From JBELHR01 sp049606855 (GTDB lineage: Bacteria > Bacteroidota > Bacteroidia > Flavobacteriales > Flavobacteriaceae): a stretch of DNA of 64,000 nucleotides. Under the pieces are notes generated by a model. It saw only the letters and a list, made by a program, of their open reading frames with translations. It was not told the DNA's origin and searched no databases. The stretch covers positions 7,089-71,088 of the forward strand of contig JBMYVY010000011.1 of assembly GCA_049606855.1 (NCBI GenBank), read 5' to 3'. Below, one piece after another: positions 32,454 through 39,668 of this stretch (its first letter is position 1; each line of letters starts with the position of its first letter). Both the position numbers and the translations under genes were made by a program.

Positions 32454-35045
32454 TTGCGAACAAACTTAAAAAATACTCTTTTCTGTTGCTTACTCTTACT
32501 TTGTTCTTTTCAAGTACTAGCACAGCAAGAAGTGGCTAAAGATAGTATCGCAAATGACAGTATTGCTCCGAAGAAAGAAGTATTGGACGCCATCATTACC
32601 CACACAGCAAAAGATTCTATTGTCGAGGACGTTTTGGGCAAAAAAATACGCTTGTATAATGAGGGTCATGTACAGTATGGTGATATCGACTTGCAGGCTG
32701 GATTTATTGAAATCAATTATGATACAAGTATTATTACTGCAAAAGGTGTTAAAGATAGTTTAGGGGAATACACCCAGTTACCTGTTTTCAAACAAGGTCG
32801 GGAGGAAAGCGTTCAGGATTCTTTGTTTTATAATTTCGAAACGGAAAAAGCAATCATTTTTCACGTTCAAACAACACAATCCGGAATTATAACTTTGGGG
32901 GAAGAAACGAAAAAAGTTAACGACTCAACAATTTATATTCGCGACATTAGATTTACAACTTCCGAAAAAAAGAATCCAGATTATTATTTAAAAACTCGAA
33001 AAGCCAAAATTGTACCGAACAAAAAAATTGTCACAGGAGCAACGAATTTAGTTATTGCTGATGTACCAACACCAATTGCTTTGCCTTTTGCTTATTTCCC
33101 ATTAACCCAAGACAAAGCCTCTGGATTCTTACTTCCAACCTATAGTGAAACTCGAGATCAAGGGTTTTCTCTACAAAACGGGGGGTACTATTTCGCCTTT
33201 AGTGATTATTTTGACTTGGCGCTTACCGGAGACATCTATTCAAATGGATCTTGGGGTTTAACCGCGAATTCCTCTTATCGAGTCCGCTATAAATACAACG
33301 GGCGATTTTCTTACGCATATGAGAACAATATATACGGGATACAAGGTTTTGACGATTATAGTAAATCAACCAACTACAATATTAGATGGAATCACTCTCA
33401 GGACGCAAAAGCAAGTCCTAACTCAAACTTCTCGGCATCGGTTAACCTCGGATCGAGTAAATATTATAGGGAATCCTTGAACGAAAATAACTCAGGAGAT
33501 TATTTAAACAACACCCTGGCATCTTCGATCAATTATTCTAAAACCTTTGTTGGAACTCCATTTAACCTATCAGTAGGTTTCAACCATTCGCAAAACACGA
33601 ATACAGAACAAATCAATATGTCTTTACCTTCCTTGAAGGTCAATATGGATCGAATTTATCCCTTTTCGCCAAAAAGTGGTTCAGCGAGTAATCCCATTCA
33701 AAAAATTGGTTTGACCTATGGTTTAAAGGCAGACAACAGAGTTCAAACCACCGATGATGAATTTTTCACCGAGCAAATGTGGCAAGACATGCAAAGTGGA
33801 GTTCAGCAAGACATTTCTGCAAGTACTAATATGAAAGCCTTCAAATATTGGACAATTTCTCCCAGTGCAAATTATAAGGAGGTCTGGTATTTTGATTATA
33901 TAGACAAAAATTTTGATGAGGATACTGAAATGGTCGTTACAGATACCATTCAAGGGTTCAGTTCATTCAGAGAATATAATGTAGGAGCCTCTCTTTCGAC
34001 CAATATTTACGGTAGTTTTGGGAAAATTGGACCTCTTGAGGCGATGAGACACACCTTGAGACCCTCTATTTCTTATACCTATAGACCTGATTTCGGCTAT
34101 TATTATGAAGAAGTCCCAGAGACGGCTGATAACACTTCCTATGAAACGTATTCTCAATACGATACAGGAATTTATGGGGCACCTAGTCAAGGGCTTTCTA
34201 ATTCTATTGGAATGAGCCTGAACAACACTTTAGAGGCAAAAGTCAAGCCCAAGGACTCCACAGAAACGGAATCTCGGAAAATCACATTGTTGAATAACCT
34301 AAACTTTTCAACCAGTTACAATATGGCGGCAGATTCCTTAAAATGGAGTCCAACTAACGTAACTGCTGGAACGGCATTTTTACAAGATAAGCTAAGGGTA
34401 AATATGGGAATGACTCTTGATCCATACGCAATTAACGCAAACGGAACCAAAATCAATGTAGCTAATATTAATAATGGAGGTAGTTTATTTAGAATTACTC
34501 GAGCGAATTTGACAGCGAATTACGCGTTCAGCTCAAAAGACTTTGACGGTGACAATGCAGAGCGTAACTCTAGTGAGAATCTTACAGATCAAGGCTCTGG
34601 AACTGAAGGATTATTAGGGACGAATATGTCTGCTAGCAGAAGCCCTGACATCAATGATGACGTTGGAGGAACCGAAAAGGATAAAGAGAAACAAGAATTT
34701 TTCAAAAATAAAATTCCGTGGTCATTGAAGGTTGCATATTCTTTAAACTACAACAATTCAGTAGGTCAAAGTGAGATATCTTCAAACTCCTTAATGTTTT
34801 CTGGAGATTTAGAATTCACTCCTAAATGGCTACTTGGATTCTCTTCTGGTTATGATTTTAAAGATAATGGAGTCACTTATACACAGTTGCGTTTTTCTAG
34901 AGATCTAGATAGCTGGAGAATAAACTTCAATTGGGTACCTTTTGGAGACCGAACTTCTTACTATTTTTATATTGGTGTGAAGTCTTCCATGCTTTCAGAT
35001 TTGAAGTACGAGAAAAATTCACAACCGGATCAACGTTTATTTTAA
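32454..35045 (+). CDS. lptD: LPS assembly outer-membrane protein LptD
   Basis: LptD is the outer-membrane barrel that inserts lipopolysaccharide. The preferred start is the TTG at 32454, giving 863 residues with a signal peptide (RTNLKNTLFCCLLLLCSF then QVLAQ). The frame extends to a TTG at 32394, but the promoter box at 32399-32406 lies after that codon. An OstA-like beta-jellyroll (about residues 30-200: NEGHVQYGDIDLQAGFIEINY, KTRKAKIVPNKKIVTG) precedes the barrel, which begins near PFAYFPLTQDKASGFLLPTY. An asparagine/serine-rich acidic insertion lies near residue 710. ridA follows after 5 bp. Confidence 0.9.
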   Translation: MRTNLKNTLFCCLLLLCSFQVLAQQEVAKDSIANDSIAPKKEVLDAIITHTAKDSIVEDVLGKKIRLYNEGHVQYGDIDLQAGFIEINYDTSIITAKGVKDSLGEYTQLPVFKQGREESVQDSLFYNFETEKAIIFHVQTTQSGIITLGEETKKVNDSTIYIRDIRFTTSEKKNPDYYLKTRKAKIVPNKKIVTGATNLVIADVPTPIALPFAYFPLTQDKASGFLLPTYSETRDQGFSLQNGGYYFAFSDYFDLALTGDIYSNGSWGLTANSSYRVRYKYNGRFSYAYENNIYGIQGFDDYSKSTNYNIRWNHSQDAKASPNSNFSASVNLGSSKYYRESLNENNSGDYLNNTLASSINYSKTFVGTPFNLSVGFNHSQNTNTEQINMSLPSLKVNMDRIYPFSPKSGSASNPIQKIGLTYGLKADNRVQTTDDEFFTEQMWQDMQSGVQQDISASTNMKAFKYWTISPSANYKEVWYFDYIDKNFDEDTEMVVTDTIQGFSSFREYNVGASLSTNIYGSFGKIGPLEAMRHTLRPSISYTYRPDFGYYYEEVPETADNTSYETYSQYDTGIYGAPSQGLSNSIGMSLNNTLEAKVKPKDSTETESRKITLLNNLNFSTSYNMAADSLKWSPTNVTAGTAFLQDKLRVNMGMTLDPYAINANGTKINVANINNGGSLFRITRANLTANYAFSSKDFDGDNAERNSSENLTDQGSGTEGLLGTNMSASRSPDINDDVGGTEKDKEKQEFFKNKIPWSLKVAYSLNYNNSVGQSEISSNSLMFSGDLEFTPKWLLGFSSGYDFKDNGVTYTQLRFSRDLDSWRINFNWVPFGDRTSYYFYIGVKSSMLSDLKYEKNSQPDQRLF

Positions 35046-35050
35046 AGCAT

Positions 35051-35431
35051 ATGAAAAAAATCATTCACACATCTGAGGCGCCAGCTCCAATTGGCCCCTA
35101 TTCACAAGCAATTCTTAGCGACAATACACTTTACGCTTCAGGACAAATCGCTATAGATCCTTTAAGCGGTCTGTTGGTACAAGGAGATATCCAACTTGAA
35201 ACCCATCAAGTAATGAAGAATATTGAGGCAGTTTTGCAAGCGGCTTCAATGAATTTTAGCAATATTGTCAAAACCTCAATATTCATAAAAAACATGGGAC
35301 AATTTGCGGAAATCAATGAAGTATACGGACTATATTTTCCTAGTGATTACGCACCTGCCAGAGAAACAGTAGAAGTTTCTGAATTACCCAAAAACGTGAA
35401 TATTGAAATCTCTTTTATTGCAGTAAAATAA
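35051..35431 (+). CDS. ridA: RidA family reactive enamine/imine deaminase
   Basis: RidA hydrolyses 2-aminoacrylate and related imines before they damage PLP enzymes. The true protein is 126 residues from the ATG at 35051; the frame is open further upstream inside lptD but without similarity. Motifs: PAPIGPYSQAI (N-terminal), LYASGQIAIDP, MKNIEAVLQAA, VKTSIFIKNM and the C-terminal PARETVEVSELPKNVNIEI, where Arg and Glu form the active site. It starts 5 bp after lptD and ends at a hairpin shared with gap. Confidence 0.94.
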   Translation: MKKIIHTSEAPAPIGPYSQAILSDNTLYASGQIAIDPLSGLLVQGDIQLETHQVMKNIEAVLQAASMNFSNIVKTSIFIKNMGQFAEINEVYGLYFPSDYAPARETVEVSELPKNVNIEISFIAVK

Positions 35432-35467
35432 AAAAAAGGCCCTACCTCAAGACGAGATAGGACCTTT
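35432..35467. terminator. Bidirectional terminator between ridA and gap
   Basis: AAAGG-C-CCTA-C-CTC pairs with GAG-A-TAGG-A-CCTTT around AAGAC, with two internal mismatches. The A-run at 35431-35437 gives a U-tract for gap transcripts on the minus strand; on the plus strand the T-tract is short. Confidence 0.65.
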
Positions 35468-35490
35468 AACTAAACAAACATGCGTTTATA

Positions 35491-36492
35491 TTACTTTACT
35501 GAATCCATGTATTGGATTAAGTCTAATACTTTACTTGAATATCCGGCTTCATTATCGTACCAAGAAACCACTTTAACAAAATTATCAGTTAAAGCGATAC
35601 CTGCATTGGCATCAAAGATTGAAGTTCTAGTATCTCCTACGAAATCCTGAGAAACAACTAAATCCTCAGTATACCCCAATACACCTGCCATAGCTCCTTC
35701 AGAAGCTTCTTTCATTGCAACACAAATTTCTTCATAAGTTGCAGGTTTGTCTAACTTAACCGTTAAATCAACAACAGATACATCCATAGTTGGTACACGA
35801 AATGCCATACCTGTAAGTTTTCCATTCAATTCAGGAATAACCTTACCAACCGCCTTTGCAGCTCCTGTAGATGAAGGAATGATGTTGTGAATTGCAGCAC
35901 GTCCACCTCTCCAGTCTTTCATTGAAGGACCATCAACAGTTTTTTGAGTAGCTGTAGTTGCATGAACTGTAGTCATTAACCCTTCAGCAATTCCCCAATT
36001 GTCATTTAAGACCTTTGCAATTGGTGATAAACAGTTTGTAGTACAAGATGCATTAGATACAAATTGCAAATCATTTGTATATGAATCATTATTTACTCCC
36101 ATTACAAACATTGGAGTATGGTCTTTAGATGGTGCAGACATTACAACCTTCTTAGCTCCAGCTTCGATATGTCCCTTAGCAGATTCCTCAGTCAAGAAAA
36201 GACCTGTAGATTCGATTACGTACTCAGCTCCAACAGCATCCCACTTTAAATCAGCTGGATTGCGTTCAGCAGTTACACGCACTTCATTTCCGTTAACGAT
36301 AAGTTTACCGTCTACAACCTCAACAGTTCCATCAAATTTTCCGTGAACTGAATCATATTTTAACATATACGCTAAATAATCAACATCCAATAAATCGTTG
36401 ATACCTACTACTTGAACTCCTTCTCTACTTACTGCAGATCTGAAAGCTAAACGTCCGATTCTACCGAATCCGTTAATTCCTATTTTAATCAT
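35491..36492 (-). CDS. gap: Glyceraldehyde-3-phosphate dehydrogenase, type I
   Basis: This enzyme oxidises glyceraldehyde 3-phosphate to 1,3-bisphosphoglycerate with NAD. The 333 residues have the NAD fold IGINGFGRIGRLAFR. The catalytic Cys is in SNASCTTNCLSPIAK, the active His in TTVHATTATQKTVDGP, and the C-terminus is VVSWYDNEAGYSSKVLDL. It lies 36 bp downstream of pfkA on the same strand with no clear promoter between, so pfkA-gap is probably one glycolytic operon. Confidence 0.97.
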   Translation of the reverse strand: MIKIGINGFGRIGRLAFRSAVSREGVQVVGINDLLDVDYLAYMLKYDSVHGKFDGTVEVVDGKLIVNGNEVRVTAERNPADLKWDAVGAEYVIESTGLFLTEESAKGHIEAGAKKVVMSAPSKDHTPMFVMGVNNDSYTNDLQFVSNASCTTNCLSPIAKVLNDNWGIAEGLMTTVHATTATQKTVDGPSMKDWRGGRAAIHNIIPSSTGAAKAVGKVIPELNGKLTGMAFRVPTMDVSVVDLTVKLDKPATYEEICVAMKEASEGAMAGVLGYTEDLVVSQDFVGDTRTSIFDANAGIALTDNFVKVVSWYDNEAGYSSKVLDLIQYMDSVK

Positions 36493-36528
36493 AATTCTTA
36501 ATTTATATATTGTTTTAGACCTCCTTTT

Positions 36529-37515
36529 TTAGGTAGTCATAATTTTTGCTACTCTTAATAATTCGCGATTGATCTCATTGTGACCTTTAATCGCTTTTTC
36601 TAATTCTGTAATGCTGATTCGGTCATTTTGAACACCAACCATTACCCCAGAAATTCCATCTTTCAATAACTCCACAGCTTTTACACCAAACCTAGCTGCC
36701 AATACACGATCAAAACAACTCGGTGCTCCACCTCTTTGCATGTGTCCTAAAACGGATACGCGAATATCATAACTCGGAAAATTCTCACCTACGTAATCTG
36801 CAAGTTCAAAAACGTTCTTCCCAGTTTTATCACCTTCAGCTACAATAACAATACTCGAGGTTTTACCAGAATCAGTCCCTTCTTTTAGGGTTTGCTTAAG
36901 CTCCTCAAGACCTACATTTTCTTCTGGAATCAAAATTTCCTCTGCACCAACTCCAACACCTGAATTAATGGCAATAAATCCGGCATCTCTTCCCATTACC
37001 TCAATAAAAAACAATCTATTGTGTGAACTGGCTGTATCGCGAATTTTATCAATTGCATCTACAACAGTGTTGAGAGCAGTATCATATCCTAAAGTAAATT
37101 GAGTTCCATAGATATCATTGTCAATAGTTCCAGGAATTCCCACAACAGGAAAATCAAATTCTTGGCTAAAAATCATAGCTCCTGTAAACGAACCGTCTCC
37201 TCCAATAACAACAAAGGCTTCAATATTATTTGCTTTCAAGTTGTCATATGCTTTCTGTCTACCTTCAGGAGTCATAAACTCCATACTTCTTGCAGACTTC
37301 AACATCGTACCCCCGCGATTAATAATATTTGAGACACTTCTTGCAGGCATTTCTATAAAATCCCCTTCGATCATCCCTTGATAACCTCGATAAACACCCA
37401 CACATTCCATTCCATAATAAGCACAAGTACGAACTACAGATCGAATGGCTGCATTCATTCCTGGAGAGTCTCCTCCAGAAGTCAAAACGGCAATTCTATT
37501 AATTCTATTCTTCAT
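36529..37515 (-). CDS. pfkA: ATP-dependent 6-phosphofructokinase
   Basis: PfkA phosphorylates fructose 6-phosphate. The 328 residues begin NRIAVLTSGGDSPGMNA (ATP loop). They include VYRGYQGMIEGDF, VVIGGDGSFTGAMIF, the catalytic GTIDNDIYGTQFTLGYDTA (PGTIDND) and FIEVMGRDAGFIA. The Gly in GGDGS is typical of ATP-using rather than PPi-using enzymes. The promoter region (37516-37708) has a -7 box and a LacI-type palindrome. Confidence 0.96.
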   Translation of the reverse strand: MKNRINRIAVLTSGGDSPGMNAAIRSVVRTCAYYGMECVGVYRGYQGMIEGDFIEMPARSVSNIINRGGTMLKSARSMEFMTPEGRQKAYDNLKANNIEAFVVIGGDGSFTGAMIFSQEFDFPVVGIPGTIDNDIYGTQFTLGYDTALNTVVDAIDKIRDTASSHNRLFFIEVMGRDAGFIAINSGVGVGAEEILIPEENVGLEELKQTLKEGTDSGKTSSIVIVAEGDKTGKNVFELADYVGENFPSYDIRVSVLGHMQRGGAPSCFDRVLAARFGVKAVELLKDGISGVMVGVQNDRISITELEKAIKGHNEINRELLRVAKIMTT

Positions 37516-37530
37516 AATATTTATATGGTA

Positions 37531-37538
37531 TAAAATTA
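37531..37538 (-). promoter_or_regulatory. Probable -7 element of pfkA
   Basis: On the minus strand TAATTTTA in the context CGTAATTTTA, 16 bp before the pfkA ATG. No -33 TTG is seen at the usual distance. Confidence 0.45.
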
Positions 37539-37581
37539 CGAATAATTCAGATTTATATCCGGTTTATTTGCAATATTGTGC

Positions 37582-37593
37582 GAAAACGATTTC
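37582..37593. promoter_or_regulatory. LacI-type palindrome upstream of pfkA
   Basis: GAAAACGATTTC is symmetrical around a central CG with one mismatched pair. It lies in the same position relative to the -7 box as a related site before eno. The regulator is unknown. Confidence 0.45.
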
Positions 37594-37708
37594 GAATTTG
37601 AGGATATTTTAAATAATCTTTAAAAGCGCGAATATTCTTTGTGTTATTTATAGATTTTCGCACTAAATTTTCGTAAATCTTTATCGAAATTTTAGTGAAT
37701 TCAGAAAA

Positions 37709-38746
37709 TTAAACTCCAAAAGATTGATTTACAATAGCTTGTAACTCCTTCTCAACACAAATTTGAGACTCCAATAACTTAAATTGATGCATGGCGCGAT
37801 TAAAATTCTGTTCAGGGTACGCAATTGTAAAATAGGAGTCATTGTTCAAATAGTCGGTCAAAAAACGAATACCCATAATAGCTGTCATATGGTAAACCCC
37901 TGCTAGCAAACTGTAAACTTCCTCTGAGGAAATAAAAGCAATAGTTTCCGATGCATAAGCTTTTATAAATTCTTCAATATATTTTACCTGTAGTTGAGGC
38001 AAACCCTGATAAATTGCATCTTCATTTTTTGAACATGATAAAGAGCGAATAGCATCTCCAAAATCATAGGCAAGATACCCCGACATTATCGTGTCTAAAT
38101 CAATGATACAAAGACAATTATCAGACTTATCAAAAAGGAAGTTGCTGCATTTGGCATCATTGTGCACGATTCTTTGCTCTAAATGATATCGTCCAGTCAA
38201 ACTGAGTATTTCCTTTTCATATCGATTAATAATCTCAAAAAGAGGTTTAGAAATCGCTAACCTCTCCTTGGATGCATGGATTTGAGCCTCTTTTAATTGG
38301 TCCATACGCTTCGTCATATTGTGAAAATCTGGAATAATTTCCTTGAAGTCTGAGGGGTTTAAACCTTTAGAGTAATTATGGAATTGCCCCAAAATTTTTC
38401 CGAGACCCCTAGCTATTTTTGAAGAATCACAAAACTCATAAGCTCTTGAGTCAACCAAAAAATTTGAACAAGCCCAAGAATTGTATTGTTCAGTAATTGG
38501 GTATAAATAAGTAATTGGATATTCAATGTGCTCATTCATCTCGGTCGAGAGACGGACCTTAAGTTTATTCAAGTATTTCGGATCGGGAAATACTTGGGTG
38601 TTGATTTTTTGCAAAACATAGGACGACAATCTACCATGTACCACGTAGGTTTGATTGATATGACCTAAAGTTATTGGAGTGTATGCACTCAGGCTTTCGT
38701 TTGGTATGAAAGCCTGAATGATTGTATTAAGTTCATTTAAGCCCAA
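37709..38746 (-). CDS. APH/choline-kinase-fold phosphotransferase, possible N-acetylhexosamine kinase
   Basis: A 345-residue protein kinase-like small-molecule kinase. INQTYVVHG and YVLQKINTQVF form the nucleotide lobe. The catalytic loop is RIVHNDAKCSNFLFD (HNDxxxxN) and the metal motif is CIIDLDTIMSGYLAYDFGDA. Relatives of this length phosphorylate N-acetylhexosamines at C1. The gene overlaps by 10 bp the end of a sugar nucleotidyltransferase gene, so the pair could convert a free sugar to sugar-1-phosphate and then to a nucleotide sugar. The substrate is inferred only. Confidence 0.85.
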   Translation of the reverse strand: MGLNELNTIIQAFIPNESLSAYTPITLGHINQTYVVHGRLSSYVLQKINTQVFPDPKYLNKLKVRLSTEMNEHIEYPITYLYPITEQYNSWACSNFLVDSRAYEFCDSSKIARGLGKILGQFHNYSKGLNPSDFKEIIPDFHNMTKRMDQLKEAQIHASKERLAISKPLFEIINRYEKEILSLTGRYHLEQRIVHNDAKCSNFLFDKSDNCLCIIDLDTIMSGYLAYDFGDAIRSLSCSKNEDAIYQGLPQLQVKYIEEFIKAYASETIAFISSEEVYSLLAGVYHMTAIMGIRFLTDYLNNDSYFTIAYPEQNFNRAMHQFKLLESQICVEKELQAIVNQSFGV

Positions 38747-39645
38747 AGTAATTTTGGGTAAGTATTATTGTTTTTCAACTCCGCTATAGCAGCTTCTACT
38801 ATTGGTTTGTCCTCAGCATAAGTAACCCCTAACCATTTCGCATCTGAACTCAAAACTTCCACTGCCCCTCTTTTCTCTTGAATAATTTTATTGACCACTG
38901 AAGGGATAAAAAATTCAGACTTTAATTCTTGTCCTTGAGATTTTAAAAACTCTTGAAATTCTCGTTCTAATTCTTCAAATATTTTTGGAGTGAACCCCCA
39001 GAAGTTCATCGAAACTAAGGTTTCTCCTGAAATCGGCTCTAATTCCCCATCTTCATTTTTAAATACTAATCCTTCACCTTTTTTCTCAATCTGAGTTCGC
39101 TCAATTACATTAACCAACTCATTGGCTTGATTTAAATAACATTGTCCTCTTGAAACATAACCATTATCCGATACGGTGTTCTTTAATTCATATCCTACCA
39201 TGGTCATATCAAAGGCAGCTGGATTCATTTTATTTAAATGGTTCGCGATGGTCACAAATGCTCCTCTTGAATAGAAATCGTCTGCATTGATGACTACAAA
39301 ATTTTCATCTACAACCTCTTTACACATCAAAATAGCATGTGCAGTCCCCCAGGGTTTCACGCGTTCAGGATTCATAATGCCAGAAGGCACTTCATTTTCT
39401 AGTTCCTGAAAAACGAATTCCAATTCAATTTTATCTGACCATTTGGACTCAAAAACTTCTTTAAATTCTTTTTTAAAGCTTTCTCTAATAATGAAAACCA
39501 CTTTGTTAAAACCCGCCTGAATAGCGTCGTAAATGGAAAAATCCATAATAGTTTCTCCCTCGGGAGTCATGGTATCCATTTGTTTTAACCCTCCATATCT
39601 ACTTCCCATTCCAGCAGCTAGAATGACTAATGTTCTTTTATTCAT
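38737..39645 (-). CDS. Sugar nucleotidyltransferase (NTP_transferase)
   Basis: A 302-residue protein with the GT-A nucleotidyl motif LVILAAGMGSRYGGLKQMD and MDFSIYDAIQAGFNKVVFI. GTAHAILMCKEVVDENFVVINADDFY carries the metal Asp. SMNFWGFTPKIFEELEREF matches flavobacterial sugar-1-phosphate nucleotidyltransferases. It probably makes a UDP- or dTDP-sugar. A TATTTTTA box (39660-39667) gives it its own promoter after tamB; the kinase gene overlaps its end. Confidence 0.88.
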   Translation of the reverse strand: MNKRTLVILAAGMGSRYGGLKQMDTMTPEGETIMDFSIYDAIQAGFNKVVFIIRESFKKEFKEVFESKWSDKIELEFVFQELENEVPSGIMNPERVKPWGTAHAILMCKEVVDENFVVINADDFYSRGAFVTIANHLNKMNPAAFDMTMVGYELKNTVSDNGYVSRGQCYLNQANELVNVIERTQIEKKGEGLVFKNEDGELEPISGETLVSMNFWGFTPKIFEELEREFQEFLKSQGQELKSEFFIPSVVNKIIQEKRGAVEVLSSDAKWLGVTYAEDKPIVEAAIAELKNNNTYPKLLWA

Positions 39646-39659
39646 TTGTGAAATTTTTG

Positions 39660-39667
39660 TAAAAATA
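39660..39667 (-). promoter_or_regulatory. Possible -7 element of the nucleotidyltransferase-kinase pair
   Basis: TATTTTTA on the minus strand in the 23-bp gap after the TamB gene, the same octamer as the parA box. Confidence 0.3.
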
Positions 39668-39668
39668 A

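Larger units (their letters stand above)
37516..37708. other. Intergenic region with the pfkA control sequences and inverted repeats
   Basis: The longest non-coding stretch in the window (193 bp). It holds the pfkA -7 box and the GAAAACGATTTC palindrome described separately. Also present are a long-range inverted pair GTGCGAAAA (37578-37586) and TTTTCGCAC (37655-37663), and a 13-bp near-perfect stem CACTAAATTTTCG/CGAAATTTTAGTG (37661-37696, one mismatch) with a 10-base loop. The latter follows the kinase gene end but lacks a U-tract, so a terminator role is doubtful. No ORF is supported. Confidence 0.6.

Noticed and set aside
34931..35050. N-terminal extension of the RidA frame into lptD
   Set aside because: RidA similarity begins at the ATG at 35051; the extension overlaps the conserved lptD end in another frame.
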